64,000 bases of DNA from Leptospira noumeaensis (GTDB taxonomy: Bacteria > Spirochaetota > Leptospiria > Leptospirales > Leptospiraceae): positions 1 to 64,000 of the forward strand of contig NZ_RQFK01000011.1 of the NCBI RefSeq assembly GCF_004770765.1. The letters are read 5' to 3'. The translations under genes and the position numbers were made by a program. Of this stretch, positions 1 through 9,211 are shown piece by piece (positions within the stretch are counted from its first letter, which is position 1; every line of letters begins with the position of its first letter). Under the pieces are notes generated by a model. That model had not been told where the DNA came from. It saw only the letters and a program-made list of their open reading frames with translations, and did not search any database.

Positions 1-197
1 AATTCACAAGAAAAATTGCGACATACATAATATAAAATTCCAGAACCAGCTCCTCTTCCCGTAAGGAGTTCTAGTTCTTCTTCGAGTGATTTCGCTTTCG
101 ATTCTTCAATCACAAGCCAAACCAAATTAGGATCCTTTAAAGCTGCCAATTTTTTTCGAATGGATCCAACTTCCTTAGGGTCTTTGTCTCTATACAC
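1..197 (-). pseudogene. Inverted internal fragment of a YyaL/SSP411-like (thioredoxin-domain, DUF255) protein
   Basis: The minus strand reads 65 open codons from 197 to 3 and runs off the window edge. The end of the translation has the C-terminal signature of the YyaL/SSP411 family: a leucine-rich stretch, then LLTGRG, a short Gly/Ser linker and YYVCRNFSCE. The part read from the spacer (VYRDKDPKEVG, then KDPNLVWLVIEES) fits the segment that comes just before it in this family. The identical signature is also encoded on the plus strand in the right arm, where it continues to a stop codon. The intact gene would therefore read spacer, arm, then the sequence from 274. Family call is by recognition only. 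Confidence 0.7.
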
Positions 198-273
198 CAC
201 TAGAACTCCTTACGGGAAGAGGAGCTGGTTCTGGAATTTTATATTATGTATGTCGCAATTTTTCTTGTGAATT
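1..273. repeat. Perfect inverted repeat, 75-bp arms (1-75 and 199-273) around a 123-bp spacer
   Basis: Bases 1-75 are the exact reverse complement of 199-273. Because the left arm reaches base 1, the true arm may be longer than 75 bp. The spacer (76-198) plus left arm read on the minus strand as an uninterrupted coding segment, and the right arm plus 274-319 reads on the plus strand as the end of the same protein. No transposase or recombinase is present, so these are not obviously insertion-sequence ends. The arrangement fits a fold-back (contig-end or chimeric-read) artefact, or a real inverted partial duplication. Confidence 0.95.
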
Positions 274-319
274 GCCAAAGGACAATTGGGAAGAAACACT
301 CACTCTTATACAACAATAG
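200..319 (+). pseudogene. C-terminal end of a YyaL/SSP411-like protein, cut off from its upstream part
   Basis: In the frame ending at the TAG of 317-319 the plus strand encodes a leucine-rich stretch, LLTGRGAGSG, YYVCRNFSCE, then LPKDNWEETLTLIQQ. This matches the usual end of YyaL-like proteins, where the YVCxNFxC motif precedes a short acidic tail. Upstream, the frame meets a stop at 176-178, and the natural preceding codons lie inverted at 76-197. No start codon or ribosome site can be assigned. The end overlaps the end of convergent rsfS by 14 bases. The family members are some 600-700 residues long, so this is only the last 39 residues. Confidence 0.7.
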
Positions 320-671
320 GAGTGGCGTCGCCCCAGAGACGATCGAGCGAATAGTAGGTTCTCATTTCGTCTGTCATGATATGAACACAAATTTCACCGT
401 AATCGAGAAGGATCCAACCTGTGGCATCTTTCGGAAGGTCGGCGAGGTTTTGTCTTTTGACTGCGAGTTTTAATGGTTTCATGTATTTATCGATGTCTTT
501 TGCACAAGACCGGCCTTGGGTTTCGGTTTTGACAGTGGCGAGTACAAATAAAGATAAATAACTATGGACATCTTTTAGATCCAAAAATTGGATATTTTCA
601 CATTTTTTGTCAATTAACGTCTGTTTGATTTTTTTGAGATGTTCTAATGTCTCGGTGCTGATATTCGGCAT
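306..671 (-). CDS. rsfS: Ribosomal silencing factor RsfS (Iojap/YbeB family)
   Basis: A protein of 121 residues from the ATG at 669-671. RsfS binds protein L14 on the large ribosomal subunit and blocks subunit joining when nutrients are scarce. The family signature is visible: an N-terminal helix, then FLDLKDVHSYLSLFVLATVKTETQ, which matches the usual 'D(V/L)...Y.SFFVIATGRS..Q' core, and the GWILLDYGEICVHI strand pair near the C-terminus. An upstream in-frame start at 704 would overlap the preceding gene by 32 bases. I prefer 671 because AAGGA sits five bases before it. It is the last gene of the obg-proB-proA-nadD-yqeK-lcp series, one base after the LCP stop. Confidence 0.92.
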   Translation of the reverse strand: MPNISTETLEHLKKIKQTLIDKKCENIQFLDLKDVHSYLSLFVLATVKTETQGRSCAKDIDKYMKPLKLAVKRQNLADLPKDATGWILLDYGEICVHIMTDEMRTYYSLDRLWGDATPIVV

Positions 672-672
672 T

Positions 673-1830
673 TTAGTCCTTGGAATTTTGAAAATCTTCC
701 CCAAGAATCACAGTGGCATCAAGCCCCAAATCCTTTCGGAGTGCGAAGTAAACCCTTCGTCCTTGGAAAGTATCTGAGATAATATCTGTGTACTGTGTGT
801 TTCCGGAGCGGTTAAGGATGATACTGGATTTAAAACTAGAATCCCAGGCATTGTCAACGGAGAGGACTTTCAGACCCTTATCATTCAGAAGCACCTTACC
901 GTATCTGGCAAGCCCATTTTTCGGGGTTCCGTTCAGGACTTCAATCCTAGCTCTTTCCCCTTCGCTAAAAGAAAGGGATCTAAGTTCGCTTGTAAATTTA
1001 TGAAAGGCTACCTTTACCGTTTCTTCATTGGCTTTTAGAATTTCATCTTTTTGTTTGGGTCTTCCTGTTGGTTCGCCCGGAACTTCGGAAACTCCAAAAT
1101 GGATTTTTTCTTTTTTCAAGAAATCAATCAAAGTTTCCCATTCCTTAGCTGATAGATTGGTTGTCATTTGAGAGTGGAGGTAGGCAACTCTTTGTTTTCC
1201 TAGTAAGTCTCTTTTTTCGTGAATGGCTTCGAGAAGAGTTAAAAATACTGTTTCTTGAATTTCAAGCCTACGGATATAAGAAAGCATTGATTCATCCGAA
1301 AGGGAACTCATCCAATCAAAACAATCATCACCATCTAAAACATAAGTTTGTTTGTTCCTAGCGTAGTTTTTTGTTATATGGAGTGACTTTGGTTCAAAGA
1401 AAAAACCTAACCCACCCAGTAAATTAATCCAATTTTGAAATTGTGTTTTGGTCCAAACAATTTTAAAAGGAATGTTGGAATCTAAAGTGTCCTCTAAAAC
1501 AGATTCCACATAAGAAGGAGCAGAACTTCCTTTTTCTTTGAGTGATTTATCTCCATCATCGAAGCTGGTTTTAGGATTTACAAAGAAAAGGGCAGCTTTC
1601 TTTTCATTGGGATAAAATTCCGCATACAAAGAAAACAAATATTCATCCTTATCACCTAAGACGGAGAAGAGGATGGGAAGACGTTTGCTTTGAGACAATT
1701 TTTGGTCTAAAGAAAATCCACCTTTGGACTTGAAAACTAAAAAAAGAAGGGCAATCAAAAAGAAGGAACCAGCTGTAATGAGTAAAGTTTTGGCAGGAAT
1801 CGGTTGTTTTTTGGGAGCTTCACGTAACAT
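673..1830 (-). CDS. LytR-CpsA-Psr (LCP) family membrane protein with LytR_C domain
   Basis: A protein of 385 residues with a short cytoplasmic N-terminus, one membrane helix (about residues 15-34) and a large extracytoplasmic part. LCP proteins transfer undecaprenyl-linked glycans to the cell wall or related acceptors. The central part keeps an LLGGLGFFFE segment and an RRLEIQETVF helix like the conserved LCP arginine helix, but the acidic and arginine pattern is loose. Residues about 295-380 fit a LytR_C domain, beginning RIEVLNGTPKNGLA and ending DATVILGEDF. Its place between yqeK and rsfS is a known arrangement in several phyla. It starts directly after the yqeK stop. The acceptor in a spirochaete is unknown. 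Confidence 0.8.
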   Translation of the reverse strand: MLREAPKKQPIPAKTLLITAGSFFLIALLFLVFKSKGGFSLDQKLSQSKRLPILFSVLGDKDEYLFSLYAEFYPNEKKAALFFVNPKTSFDDGDKSLKEKGSSAPSYVESVLEDTLDSNIPFKIVWTKTQFQNWINLLGGLGFFFEPKSLHITKNYARNKQTYVLDGDDCFDWMSSLSDESMLSYIRRLEIQETVFLTLLEAIHEKRDLLGKQRVAYLHSQMTTNLSAKEWETLIDFLKKEKIHFGVSEVPGEPTGRPKQKDEILKANEETVKVAFHKFTSELRSLSFSEGERARIEVLNGTPKNGLARYGKVLLNDKGLKVLSVDNAWDSSFKSSIILNRSGNTQYTDIISDTFQGRRVYFALRKDLGLDATVILGEDFQNSKD

Positions 1831-2442
1831 CTATTTGGTTTCCTTAAGCAAATTTGCAGATTGGTTGTACGTTTGAAACGTAAAAGGATGGATGACTTCC
1901 TTTTTTTCCATAAGAAAGGAAATGGTCTGAAAGGCTTTCATAAAAACGCCATAATTTAGATTTTCCATCGTTTTCTCTACCCAATGCGGAAGCTCTTGGT
2001 TACGGAAAGCAAAGTCAGATCCTAAAAAATCCGCCGCATAGAGAATTTTGTCCAAAAGTTCGGGAGAACGATTCCCTAAAGTATGAGATGAGATTGCCTT
2101 TGTTATTTCTGGATCCGAAAAACCATATTCTTTCTCTAACCATAAAGGCGCAGAAAAGGCATGGAGGGCCTGGGAAGGAATTCCCGTCACATCCAACGAA
2201 AATTCTGTGAAAAGTCCTGTATGGATTTCCTGTTTTTTCTGTTTGGTGATGTCATGGCAAAGTCCCGCGAGATAGGCTTTCTTTGGATTGGGATACCCAT
2301 GAATTTTTGCTAGCGATTCTGCGTAATCGGCAACTCGAAAGATATGTTGGAGGCGAGTCTCTGTCACATGGTTCGGCACTTCTTCTTTAAAAAACGAAAT
2401 CCAATCTTCCAATGAAAGATTTCCCTCTAGGGTTTTGTTCAT
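1831..2442 (-). CDS. yqeK: YqeK-type HD hydrolase, probable symmetrical Ap4A hydrolase
   Basis: A protein of 203 residues in the HD superfamily. YqeK proteins cleave diadenosine tetraphosphate to two ADP using a bound metal. The metal ligands are visible: His33 in RLQHIFRVADYA, His63-Asp64 in AGLCHDITK, His94, His120 in ISSHTLGN and Asp138 in LYAADFLG. The start codon overlaps the end of nadD by four bases (ATGA), so the two are likely translationally coupled. In the family, yqeK commonly follows nadD, sometimes as a fusion. No missing residue was noticed. Confidence 0.9.
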   Translation of the reverse strand: MNKTLEGNLSLEDWISFFKEEVPNHVTETRLQHIFRVADYAESLAKIHGYPNPKKAYLAGLCHDITKQKKQEIHTGLFTEFSLDVTGIPSQALHAFSAPLWLEKEYGFSDPEITKAISSHTLGNRSPELLDKILYAADFLGSDFAFRNQELPHWVEKTMENLNYGVFMKAFQTISFLMEKKEVIHPFTFQTYNQSANLLKETK

Positions 2443-3050
2443 TTTGAATTACCGCTTTCCTTTAATTCTAAAAATCTCAGAAGCCGTTCCTTGGTTTGGG
2501 GAAGAAGAAATTCGTTCACCAAGTTTCCGTAAAAAATCCTTCGAATCTCCGTGCTACTAATGGGTAAAACTGGATTTGATAATATGTTTACCTTTGTTTT
2601 GGGAATCAAACTAGGAATGAAAATTTCTTTAGGATAGGAAGTAACTCTACGCACAACAATGATTTGTTTAATCAAATCTAGAATTTCCAAATAGGATTTC
2701 CATTTGCCAAAAGAATCTAAATTGTCTTCACCCATCACGAGGGAAATCTCTGATTTTGGATGGAGATTTCGAAGCGTTTGTAAACTATCAATTGTAAAAC
2801 TTGTATTTGGTTTTTTGATCTCTTCGTCCCAAAGAATCACATTCTTTGAGAGTAAACCTTCAAATTCAGTAAGACAAAGTTCCCAAATTTCGCTCGCACT
2901 AAACTCCTTTCCACCTTCCTTAAAGGGCGAAACAAAATTAGGGCAAATATAAAGAAGAGCCTTTGGATAGGATTTGGAAACGGTTTCAATCACGTGTCTA
3001 TGGCCCAAATGGGGTGGATTGAAACTTCCTCCAAAAAACAATACTTCCAT
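2439..3050 (-). CDS. nadD: Nicotinate-nucleotide adenylyltransferase
   Basis: A protein of 203 residues, normal length for NadD, which joins nicotinate mononucleotide to AMP in NAD synthesis. The nucleotidyltransferase motif GGSFNPPHLGH is at residues 7-17, with the (H)xGH signature, and the second ATP-binding motif ISSTEIR lies near residue 165. It starts two bases after the proA stop and overlaps yqeK by four bases, so it is part of the obg-proBA-nadD-yqeK series. Confidence 0.94.
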   Translation of the reverse strand: MEVLFFGGSFNPPHLGHRHVIETVSKSYPKALLYICPNFVSPFKEGGKEFSASEIWELCLTEFEGLLSKNVILWDEEIKKPNTSFTIDSLQTLRNLHPKSEISLVMGEDNLDSFGKWKSYLEILDLIKQIIVVRRVTSYPKEIFIPSLIPKTKVNILSNPVLPISSTEIRRIFYGNLVNEFLLPQTKERLLRFLELKESGNSK

Positions 3051-3052
3051 TT

Positions 3053-4318
3053 TTAACCGCGGACTTGTCCACTTCCTGTTACATAAGTTGTCGTAGTTGT
3101 TAGGTGGATGAGACCCATTGGACCGCGCACATGGAGTTTTCCAGTGGATATTCCCACCTCAGCCCCAAGTCCATATTCACCACCATCATGAAACCGAGTG
3201 GAACAGTTGACAAAAATGGCAGCACTATCTAGTTCTTTTTGGAAGGTTTGGATTTCCGTTACATCTTCGGACAAAATACATTCTGTATGACCTGAACTGT
3301 ATTTTCGAATGTTTTCCATGGCTTCTGAAAGAGAATTAACTATTTTTACGCTGAGTCTAGTATCTAAAAATTCTGTATAAAAATCATCCTCTGACGCTGG
3401 TTTAGCGGCTGGCAAAAGTTTTGTAACTGATTCATCTCCGAGAATTTGGATTCCCGCAGATTCTAAATCTTCCAATAATTTCCTTAGATTGGGATAGTCT
3501 TTATGAATGAGTAGGTTTTCCAAAGCATTACAAACCCCAGGACGTTGGACTTTTGAGTTGATTAAAATGGGAAGGACTATCTCTGGATTTGCCTGATTTG
3601 AAAGATAAAGATTGGTCACACCTTTGTCATGTTTGATGACAGGGATTTTACTATTTTCTGAAACAAAACGAATGAGGGCCTCTCCACCGCGAGGGACAAT
3701 CACATCAATGAGATCATCCAATTGGAAAAAAGGAACCATAGCCTCTCGATTTGTATTCTCTACAAAAGTCACAACGTCTTTTGTCACACCAGGTAGTTTT
3801 TTTTCTTCAATCGCTTGGTGGAATAAAGAAGAAAGGATTAAATTCGAATGATAAGCCTCAGATCCACCACGTAAGATACAAGCATTCCCTGATTTGAAAG
3901 ATAATGAAGCAATATCGATGATCACATTGGGTCTTGATTCAAAAATTGTCATCACCACACCAATAGGAACACGTTTCGTGAGAAGTTCTAGTCCATTGGG
4001 GAGGATGGTGCCACGAACCACTTCACCCACTGGATCTGGCAAATTACGAATTTCTTCGATACTTTTTGCCATCGACTTAATTCGTTTTGAATCCAGTAGA
4101 AGGCGATCCATCATGGCAGAGGACAAACCTTTTTCTTTTCCATTCTGCATATCGAGTTTATTTTTTTCGATGATAACCGATTCATTTTGGATGAGGAGTT
4201 CTTCCACCCGGCCCAATACGGAATTTTTTTCTAAAGTGGTAAGACCTTTTAGGGCTCTACTTGCCAGTTTGGCTTTCGTTGCTAAGTCTTTCGCGTAACT
4301 TGTTAATTCATCTGCCAT
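3053..4318 (-). CDS. proA: Gamma-glutamyl phosphate reductase
   Basis: A protein of 421 residues, full length for ProA, which reduces gamma-glutamyl phosphate with NADPH in proline synthesis. The aldehyde-dehydrogenase fold is shown by IFESRPNV near residue 126, the catalytic cysteine at residue 263 in [13 protein letters not shown], and the C-terminal [23 protein letters not shown]. The ATG at 4316-4318 has GGAG seven bases upstream. It follows proB with a three-base gap. Confidence 0.96.
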   Translation of the reverse strand: MADELTSYAKDLATKAKLASRALKGLTTLEKNSVLGRVEELLIQNESVIIEKNKLDMQNGKEKGLSSAMMDRLLLDSKRIKSMAKSIEEIRNLPDPVGEVVRGTILPNGLELLTKRVPIGVVMTIFESRPNVIIDIASLSFKSGNACILRGGSEAYHSNLILSSLFHQAIEEKKLPGVTKDVVTFVENTNREAMVPFFQLDDLIDVIVPRGGEALIRFVSENSKIPVIKHDKGVTNLYLSNQANPEIVLPILINSKVQRPGVCNALENLLIHKDYPNLRKLLEDLESAGIQILGDESVTKLLPAAKPASEDDFYTEFLDTRLSVKIVNSLSEAMENIRKYSSGHTECILSEDVTEIQTFQKELDSAAIFVNCSTRFHDGGEYGLGAEVGISTGKLHVRGPMGLIHLTTTTTYVTGSGQVRG

Positions 4319-4321
4319 AGT

Positions 4322-5188
4322 TCACTCCGCTTGAAAGGAAAAAAAATGAGTTTGGATTTCGGATGCATTGGGTACTCGGTGTGACAAAGAAGAATCAGCA
4401 ACCAAAGTTCCAAAGTTTTCAACTTCAAAAAACTTAGCGATTGCATGTTTTTTTTCACCGTTCACAATCCCAGTTTTGATTCCATATGGTAACAAAAGTT
4501 TTGCGGCATTGATTTTAGTAAACATCCCACCAGTTCCAGGTCCTGATGGTCCTGTTGCCAATTTTTCTGTTTCTTTGGTGATTTCTGTGAATAAATCAAT
4601 TTTAGATTGGTCTTTTAAAAATCCATCCACACCAGTGAGAATGAGGAGTAGGTCAGCTCCTACAATGGAGGCAACAATCGCAGACAGAATGTCGTTATCA
4701 CCCAAATTGATTTCTTCTGTAGAGACAGAATCGTTTTCATTTACTATGGGCAAAATTCCCCAATCCAGAAGTTGACGAAAGGTTTGTTTTAAATTGGTAA
4801 AACTCTTTTCCTCATTTAAATCTTTTCTTCCAAATAAAATTTGGGCAATTGGGACATTGACTCGACTAAAAAAACTTTCGTAAAGATTCAGGAGTTTATT
4901 TTGGCCCATGGCAGCAAACGCTTGTTTTTCGGCCAATGTGGTTTTTCCGTTAGGCAGAGAGATAGGCCCACTTTGGTCCACCAGAAGTTTTTTTCCTTGG
5001 GCAATAGCACCAGAAGAAACAAGGATTACTTCCTTTCCTTGGTCACGGAGTGTACGAATGTCACCGACTAAATCATATAAAAAATCATTAATTTTAGATT
5101 CTTCACCGGAAACACGAGCACTTCCGATTTTGATCACAATGAGTTTGGCCTTCTTTATGGAGTCTAAAAAATCCTTACGTGTTTTCAT
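4322..5188 (-). CDS. proB: Glutamate 5-kinase without PUA domain
   Basis: A protein of 288 residues, the first enzyme of proline synthesis, phosphorylating glutamate. It is an amino-acid-kinase fold: VIKIGSARV near the N-terminus, [13 protein letters not shown], and the substrate loop [17 protein letters not shown], followed by [12 protein letters not shown]. Many ProB proteins are about 370 residues with a C-terminal PUA domain. This one ends after the kinase domain, as in a number of bacteria, and without the PUA domain feedback behaviour may differ. It overlaps the end of obg by 14 bases. Confidence 0.95.
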   Translation of the reverse strand: MKTRKDFLDSIKKAKLIVIKIGSARVSGEESKINDFLYDLVGDIRTLRDQGKEVILVSSGAIAQGKKLLVDQSGPISLPNGKTTLAEKQAFAAMGQNKLLNLYESFFSRVNVPIAQILFGRKDLNEEKSFTNLKQTFRQLLDWGILPIVNENDSVSTEEINLGDNDILSAIVASIVGADLLLILTGVDGFLKDQSKIDLFTEITKETEKLATGPSGPGTGGMFTKINAAKLLLPYGIKTGIVNGEKKHAIAKFFEVENFGTLVADSSLSHRVPNASEIQTHFFSFQAE

Positions 5189-6200
5189 AAACTAACTTTG
5201 CTTTGTCTTCAAAAAATACTTTGTCGATTCGTTCCAGTAAGTAATCTAAATTGGATTCCTTGTCGGCAGAAATACAAATGATTTCCCCTAACTTCGAATA
5301 ATTCTTTTTGATCTCTTCGGTAAAAGTAGGATCGTTATCCCAAATATCCATTTTGTTAATGACAATTAAGAATTTTTTATTCAAAAGCGACTGGTTGTAG
5401 TTCCCAAGTTCACTTCTTAACATTTCCAATTCTTCCTCGAGTTGTAAATTTCCACCATCAAAAAGAAAAAGAATCCCTTGGACTCGTTCGATATGTTTTA
5501 AAAAACTAATCCCAAGGCCTACACCCCGAGAAGCACCCTCAATGATTCCAGGAATGTCCGCTACTGTATAACGAAACAAATCTTCATGTCTATGCACCAC
5601 ACCAAGATTAGGTGATAGGGTAGTAAAAGCATATCCCGCAATTTTTGGATGGGCGTGGGTGATTTTTGCGAGTAGGGTCGACTTACCAGCATTCGGTAAA
5701 CCAACAATACCAATGTCTGCCAGTAACTTTAATTCTAAAATTAGAGAAAACTCTCCACCTTCTTCACCGGGTTGGCTGTATCTAGGTGCTTGTTGGACTG
5801 ATGTTTTAAAAAATGTATTTCCTTTTCCACCACGTCCGCCGGTCGCTATGGTAAAACTTTCGCCGTCGTGGTTGAAATCATAGATGAGTTCCATTGTCAC
5901 AGAATCAATGATTTGAGTTCCTACAGGAACTTTGAGAATCAAATCTTCTCCGTTTTTTCCATTTCGGTTTTGACCAAGTCCTGGTTCTCCGTTTTGGGCT
6001 GCATACATACGGTCAGGGAGGTAGTTTTCTAAAGTCATCATCCTACCTTCGGCAAGAAAGATGACATCACCACCTTTGCCACCGTCACCACCATCCGGTC
6101 CACCAAATTCTACAAATTTCTCTTTATGGAAATGGACAGAACCTGCCCCTCCGTGTCCGGCTCGAATTTGAATGGGTACTTCGTCGATAAATCCGCTCAT
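5175..6200 (-). CDS. obg: Obg-family GTPase (ribosome assembly)
   Basis: A protein of 341 residues. The glycine-rich Obg fold fills residues 1-158 (for example [16 protein letters not shown]), followed by the GTPase domain with G1 GLPNAGKST at 167-175, [10 protein letters not shown] (G3) and NKMD (G4). Obg acts in maturation of the 50S subunit and links it to nucleotide state. The extra C-terminal OCT domain found in some relatives is missing. It follows rpmA after a 76-base gap that holds a terminator hairpin, so it may be expressed both by read-through and from its own promoter. Confidence 0.96.
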   Translation of the reverse strand: MSGFIDEVPIQIRAGHGGAGSVHFHKEKFVEFGGPDGGDGGKGGDVIFLAEGRMMTLENYLPDRMYAAQNGEPGLGQNRNGKNGEDLILKVPVGTQIIDSVTMELIYDFNHDGESFTIATGGRGGKGNTFFKTSVQQAPRYSQPGEEGGEFSLILELKLLADIGIVGLPNAGKSTLLAKITHAHPKIAGYAFTTLSPNLGVVHRHEDLFRYTVADIPGIIEGASRGVGLGISFLKHIERVQGILFLFDGGNLQLEEELEMLRSELGNYNQSLLNKKFLIVINKMDIWDNDPTFTEEIKKNYSKLGEIICISADKESNLDYLLERIDKVFFEDKAKLVYENT

Positions 6201-6214
6201 AATTTCCTTTGGTC

Positions 6215-6254
6215 AAAAAAAAACCCGTTTAAGGGAGATCCTAAAACGGGTTTT
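6215..6254 (-). terminator. Rho-independent terminator after rpmA
   Basis: On the minus strand, AAAACCCGTTT (6254-6244) pairs with AAACGGGTTTT (6230-6220) around a 13-base loop, and the U-run follows from the A-tract at 6215-6219. It lies between rpmA and obg, so it would limit, but perhaps not abolish, transcription from the ribosomal protein genes into obg-proBA. Confidence 0.8.
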
Positions 6255-6276
6255 GCCTCTCAAATGTATGAGAGGA

Positions 6277-6534
6277 TTACACTTTCGGGTAAACGGAGAT
6301 TTGTTGTCTTTCTTTAGTTACATGTTCGAAAGTCACAACACCGTCCACAAGTGCGTAAAGAGTATGGTCACGACCAATCCCTACATTTTTTCCGGGTTTG
6401 TATTCAGTTCCTCTTTGGCGAACGATAATGTTTCCAGCAATTGCTAGTTGACCACCATAAACTTTTACACCAAGTCTTTTCGATACCGAATCACGACCGT
6501 TCTTTGTGGATCCACCACCTTTCTTTGTAGCCAT
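6277..6534 (-). CDS. rpmA: 50S ribosomal protein L27
   Basis: A protein of 85 residues starting [16 protein letters not shown], the usual L27 N-terminus of Gram-negative type, followed by LGVKVYGGQ and [22 protein letters not shown]27 contacts the peptidyl transferase centre. The start is firm: an in-frame TAA (the prp stop) lies two codons upstream and AGGGG sits seven bases before the ATG. There is therefore no room for the N-terminal extension that Prp removes in Firmicutes, although prp is the neighbouring gene. Confidence 0.98.
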   Translation of the reverse strand: MATKKGGGSTKNGRDSVSKRLGVKVYGGQLAIAGNIIVRQRGTEYKPGKNVGIGRDHTLYALVDGVVTFEHVTKERQQISVYPKV

Positions 6535-6537
6535 TGT

Positions 6538-6867
6538 TTACCCCTTTATTATTTCGTCTTGGATGGAAATCGCTTGGGAATGAGAGTGTCCTAAAGATTT
6601 TAATCCAAACTCGACCATGGAAAGTAGGCTTTGGTAGCCATCTCTTTGGGTCGGTTTTACTAAAAACCTCAAGTATCCGTCTCGTTTTTCTTCCGTTTTC
6701 AAACTGTTTTGTGATGCCAAATATGAGTGAGCACTCTGAACCAGAGTGGAGACCCCTGCACACAAAAGATTTTCGCCTTTCGAACCTAAGTCCTTGGGAG
6801 AATGTCCTTCCAGTTGGATTCCTGCGATTTTCCCTCCTAAATCTTTAAAAATCTTACTATAAATCAA
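6538..6867 (-). CDS. prp: Prp-type cysteine protease (YsxB family, DUF464)
   Basis: A protein of 109 residues between rplU and rpmA, the standard place for this gene. In Firmicutes Prp removes an N-terminal extension from L27. The catalytic pair is present: His22 in LEGHSPKDLGSKGENLL and Cys36 in the following CAGVST, then a helix and the GYQSLLSMVEFGLKSL segment typical of the family's C-terminal half. It begins directly at the rplU stop. The neighbouring L27 lacks a cleavable extension, so the substrate here may be different or the activity may be dispensable. Confidence 0.88.
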   Translation of the reverse strand: MIYSKIFKDLGGKIAGIQLEGHSPKDLGSKGENLLCAGVSTLVQSAHSYLASQNSLKTEEKRDGYLRFLVKPTQRDGYQSLLSMVEFGLKSLGHSHSQAISIQDEIIKG

Positions 6868-7176
6868 TTATCCGTTGATGGAAACTACTTGGAGTTTTTG
6901 AAGTTGTTGTCTATGACCCCAAGACTTCTTGTAGTTTTTTCTTTTTTTGTATTTAAAGCCGTGGATTTTTTCACCCTTACAGTCTTCTAATACTTTCAAA
7001 GTGACTTTTGCACCAGACAATGCTGGGGAACCAATGTTCACTTTGTTGTTATCGGAAAGGAGTAGGACTTTCGTTTCTACTGTGCTTCCAACCGAGTTTC
7101 CTGTTTTTTCTGCGACGAATACCTGGTCAGGAGACACTTTAAATTGTTTGGCTCCAAGTTCAATGATGGCGAACAT
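6868..7176 (-). CDS. rplU: 50S ribosomal protein L21
   Basis: A protein of 102 residues, normal for L21, which binds 23S rRNA. The start MFAIIELGAKQFKV and the C-terminal KIHGFKYKKRKNYKKSWGHRQ are diagnostic. TTAGGA lies five bases before the ATG. It heads the rplU-prp-rpmA transcript, and a TTGACA-like -35 box lies on the minus strand at 7243-7238, but I could not find a matching -10 at normal spacing. Confidence 0.97.
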   Translation of the reverse strand: MFAIIELGAKQFKVSPDQVFVAEKTGNSVGSTVETKVLLLSDNNKVNIGSPALSGAKVTLKVLEDCKGEKIHGFKYKKRKNYKKSWGHRQQLQKLQVVSING

Positions 7177-7294
7177 ATAACTATCCTAATCTCTTTCTCG
7201 AATGTAGTTCTTACCAGGATTTCTGATGGGCACCTCTTGTCAAACTGAAATCCCCATTTACAGCCTAACCGGATTAGAATTTCTGGTAAAAACA

Positions 7295-9103
7295 ATGGAA
7301 ATTCGCAACATCGCCATCATCGCACACGTCGACCACGGTAAGACGACACTAACAGATTGTATCCTTCGCCATACGGGCGCCGTAACTGCAAAAGAAGACC
7401 GAGAAAGAATCATGGATTCCAACACTTTGGAACAGGAAAAAGGGATCACCATCCTTGCCAAGAACACTTCGGTAAAATACAAAGGCACCCGCATTAATAT
7501 CGTAGACACTCCAGGTCACGCGGACTTCGGAGGGGAAGTGGAACGAGTTCTGTCCATGACAGACTGTACACTTTTACTAGTCGATGCTTTCGACGGTCCG
7601 ATGCCACAAACTCGATTTGTGCTTGGAAAATCACTCCAACTTGGCCACAAACCAATTGTTGTTGTGAACAAAGTAGACCGTGAAGGTGCAAGACCAGGAT
7701 ATTCAGTGGACAAAGTATTTGATTTGTTTAGTGACCTTGGTGCCACTGAAGAACAGTTAGACTTTCCTATCATCTATGCATCAGCGAAACAAGGTTGGGC
7801 AGTAAACCAACTTTCCGAAGTACCGGGTGTAAACATTGAACCACTTCTGGATAAAGTTTTGGAACATGTGGCTGCCGTAAAAAACGAAAGTGACAAAGCC
7901 CTCCAATTCCAAGTCACTGCACTTGATTACAACGAATACGTTGGTCGTATTGCCATTGGTAAAATCTACCAAGGAACCATGAGAAAAGGTGCGGATGTAA
8001 CACTCGCAAAAACAAATGGAACCACTGCTAATTATAAAATTACAAAACTTTATGGTTACGAAGGACTCACTCGTTACGAAATCGACGAAGCTGGATCCGG
8101 AGATATCGTGGCTATGGCTGGGATTCCAGATGTGTTCATCGGGGATACAGTTTGTGATTTAGGAAATCCACTCCCTCTTCCTGCCATCCAAGTAGAAGAG
8201 CCAACTGTTTCCATGTTCTTTATGGTCAACAACTCTCCGTTTGCTGGGAAAGAAGGTAAATTTGTTACGACACGTAACCTAAGAGAACGACTTGACCGAG
8301 AATTGGAAACCAACGTGGCACTTCGTTTGGAAGAAACAGAAGACAAAGATCGTTTTAAAATTTTAGGACGTGGGGAACTCCACTTATCCATCCTCATTGA
8401 AAACATGCGTAGAGAAGGATACGAACTCCAAGTTTCTCGCCCAGAAGTAATCATCAAACAAAACGAACTGGGTGAAAAAATCGAACCTTATGAAACCCTT
8501 GTGATGGATCTTCCTGACCAGTATTCTGGTGCTTGTATCCAAGAACTGAACCGCCGTAAAGGTGAGTTAACAGGAATGGACGCTCACACTTCTGGAATCA
8601 CTCGTGTGGAATACACCATTCCGACAAGAGGCCTAATTGGATTTAGAGGTCATTTTATTTCTGAAACTCGTGGTGAAGGGGTTATGTCTAGCCGTTTCCT
8701 ACGTTTTGATAAATACAAAGGTGAAATTCCTGGTCGTAAAAACGGAGCCCTTATTTCTATGGACTCAGGGGAATCAACAGCTTATGCTCTATGGAAAGTG
8801 CAAGAACGTGGGGATCTTTTCATTGAACCACAAGTAGCAGTTTATCCTGGTATGATCCTTGGAATGAATAGCAGGGATTCTGACTTAGAAGTGAACCCAG
8901 TGCGTGAGAAAAAACTCACAAACGTTCGTGCTTCTGGATCGGATGAAGCGATTCGTTTGGTTCCACCAAAGAAACTCACTTTGGAACAATCCATTGAATT
9001 TTTGGATGATGATGAACTTTTGGAAGTGACTCCACAAAGTTTGCGTCTTCGTAAAAAAGTTTTGGATGCGAGTATGAGAAAAAGATCTGGTGGCGGAAGA
9101 TAA
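7295..9103 (+). CDS. typA: Translational GTPase TypA/BipA
   Basis: A protein of 602 residues from the ATG at 7295, normal for BipA, an EF-G-like GTPase acting in 50S assembly and stress adaptation. It begins [18 protein letters not shown] (G1), followed by the switch I/G2 [22 protein letters not shown] (G3) and [10 protein letters not shown] (G4). The C-terminal part carries [11 protein letters not shown] and [10 protein letters not shown], typical of BipA. An ATG at 7226 with AGGA upstream would add 23 residues that do not resemble the family N-terminus. I chose 7295 by family fit, though its ribosome site is weak. Confidence 0.95.
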   Translation: MEIRNIAIIAHVDHGKTTLTDCILRHTGAVTAKEDRERIMDSNTLEQEKGITILAKNTSVKYKGTRINIVDTPGHADFGGEVERVLSMTDCTLLLVDAFDGPMPQTRFVLGKSLQLGHKPIVVVNKVDREGARPGYSVDKVFDLFSDLGATEEQLDFPIIYASAKQGWAVNQLSEVPGVNIEPLLDKVLEHVAAVKNESDKALQFQVTALDYNEYVGRIAIGKIYQGTMRKGADVTLAKTNGTTANYKITKLYGYEGLTRYEIDEAGSGDIVAMAGIPDVFIGDTVCDLGNPLPLPAIQVEEPTVSMFFMVNNSPFAGKEGKFVTTRNLRERLDRELETNVALRLEETEDKDRFKILGRGELHLSILIENMRREGYELQVSRPEVIIKQNELGEKIEPYETLVMDLPDQYSGACIQELNRRKGELTGMDAHTSGITRVEYTIPTRGLIGFRGHFISETRGEGVMSSRFLRFDKYKGEIPGRKNGALISMDSGESTAYALWKVQERGDLFIEPQVAVYPGMILGMNSRDSDLEVNPVREKKLTNVRASGSDEAIRLVPPKKLTLEQSIEFLDDDELLEVTPQSLRLRKKVLDASMRKRSGGGR

Positions 9104-9141
9104 GTAGAATTTAAAACTCTAACTGATTTCTAAAACCAAAC

Positions 9142-9174
9142 AAAAAAGGGACTAATGATTTAGTCCCTTTTTTT
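9142..9174. terminator. Bidirectional terminator between typA and the AsmA-like gene
   Basis: AAAAAAGGGACTAA (9142-9155) pairs perfectly over 14 bases with TTAGTCCCTTTTTT (9160-9173) around a TGAT loop. The T-run on the plus strand ends typA, and the A-run gives a U-tract on the minus strand for the convergent gene. Confidence 0.9.
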
Positions 9175-9211
9175 ATACGAAAGGAGAAAAGTGAAGTAAT
9201 GTTTCTTTAGA

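Noticed and set aside
1..273. Reading the inverted repeat as insertion-sequence ends
   Set aside because: The 123-bp spacer encodes no transposase and instead holds part of the interrupted gene; no target duplication is visible.
7226..7294. Upstream ATG of typA with a better ribosome site
   Set aside because: The added 23 residues do not resemble TypA N-termini; kept only as an alternative start.
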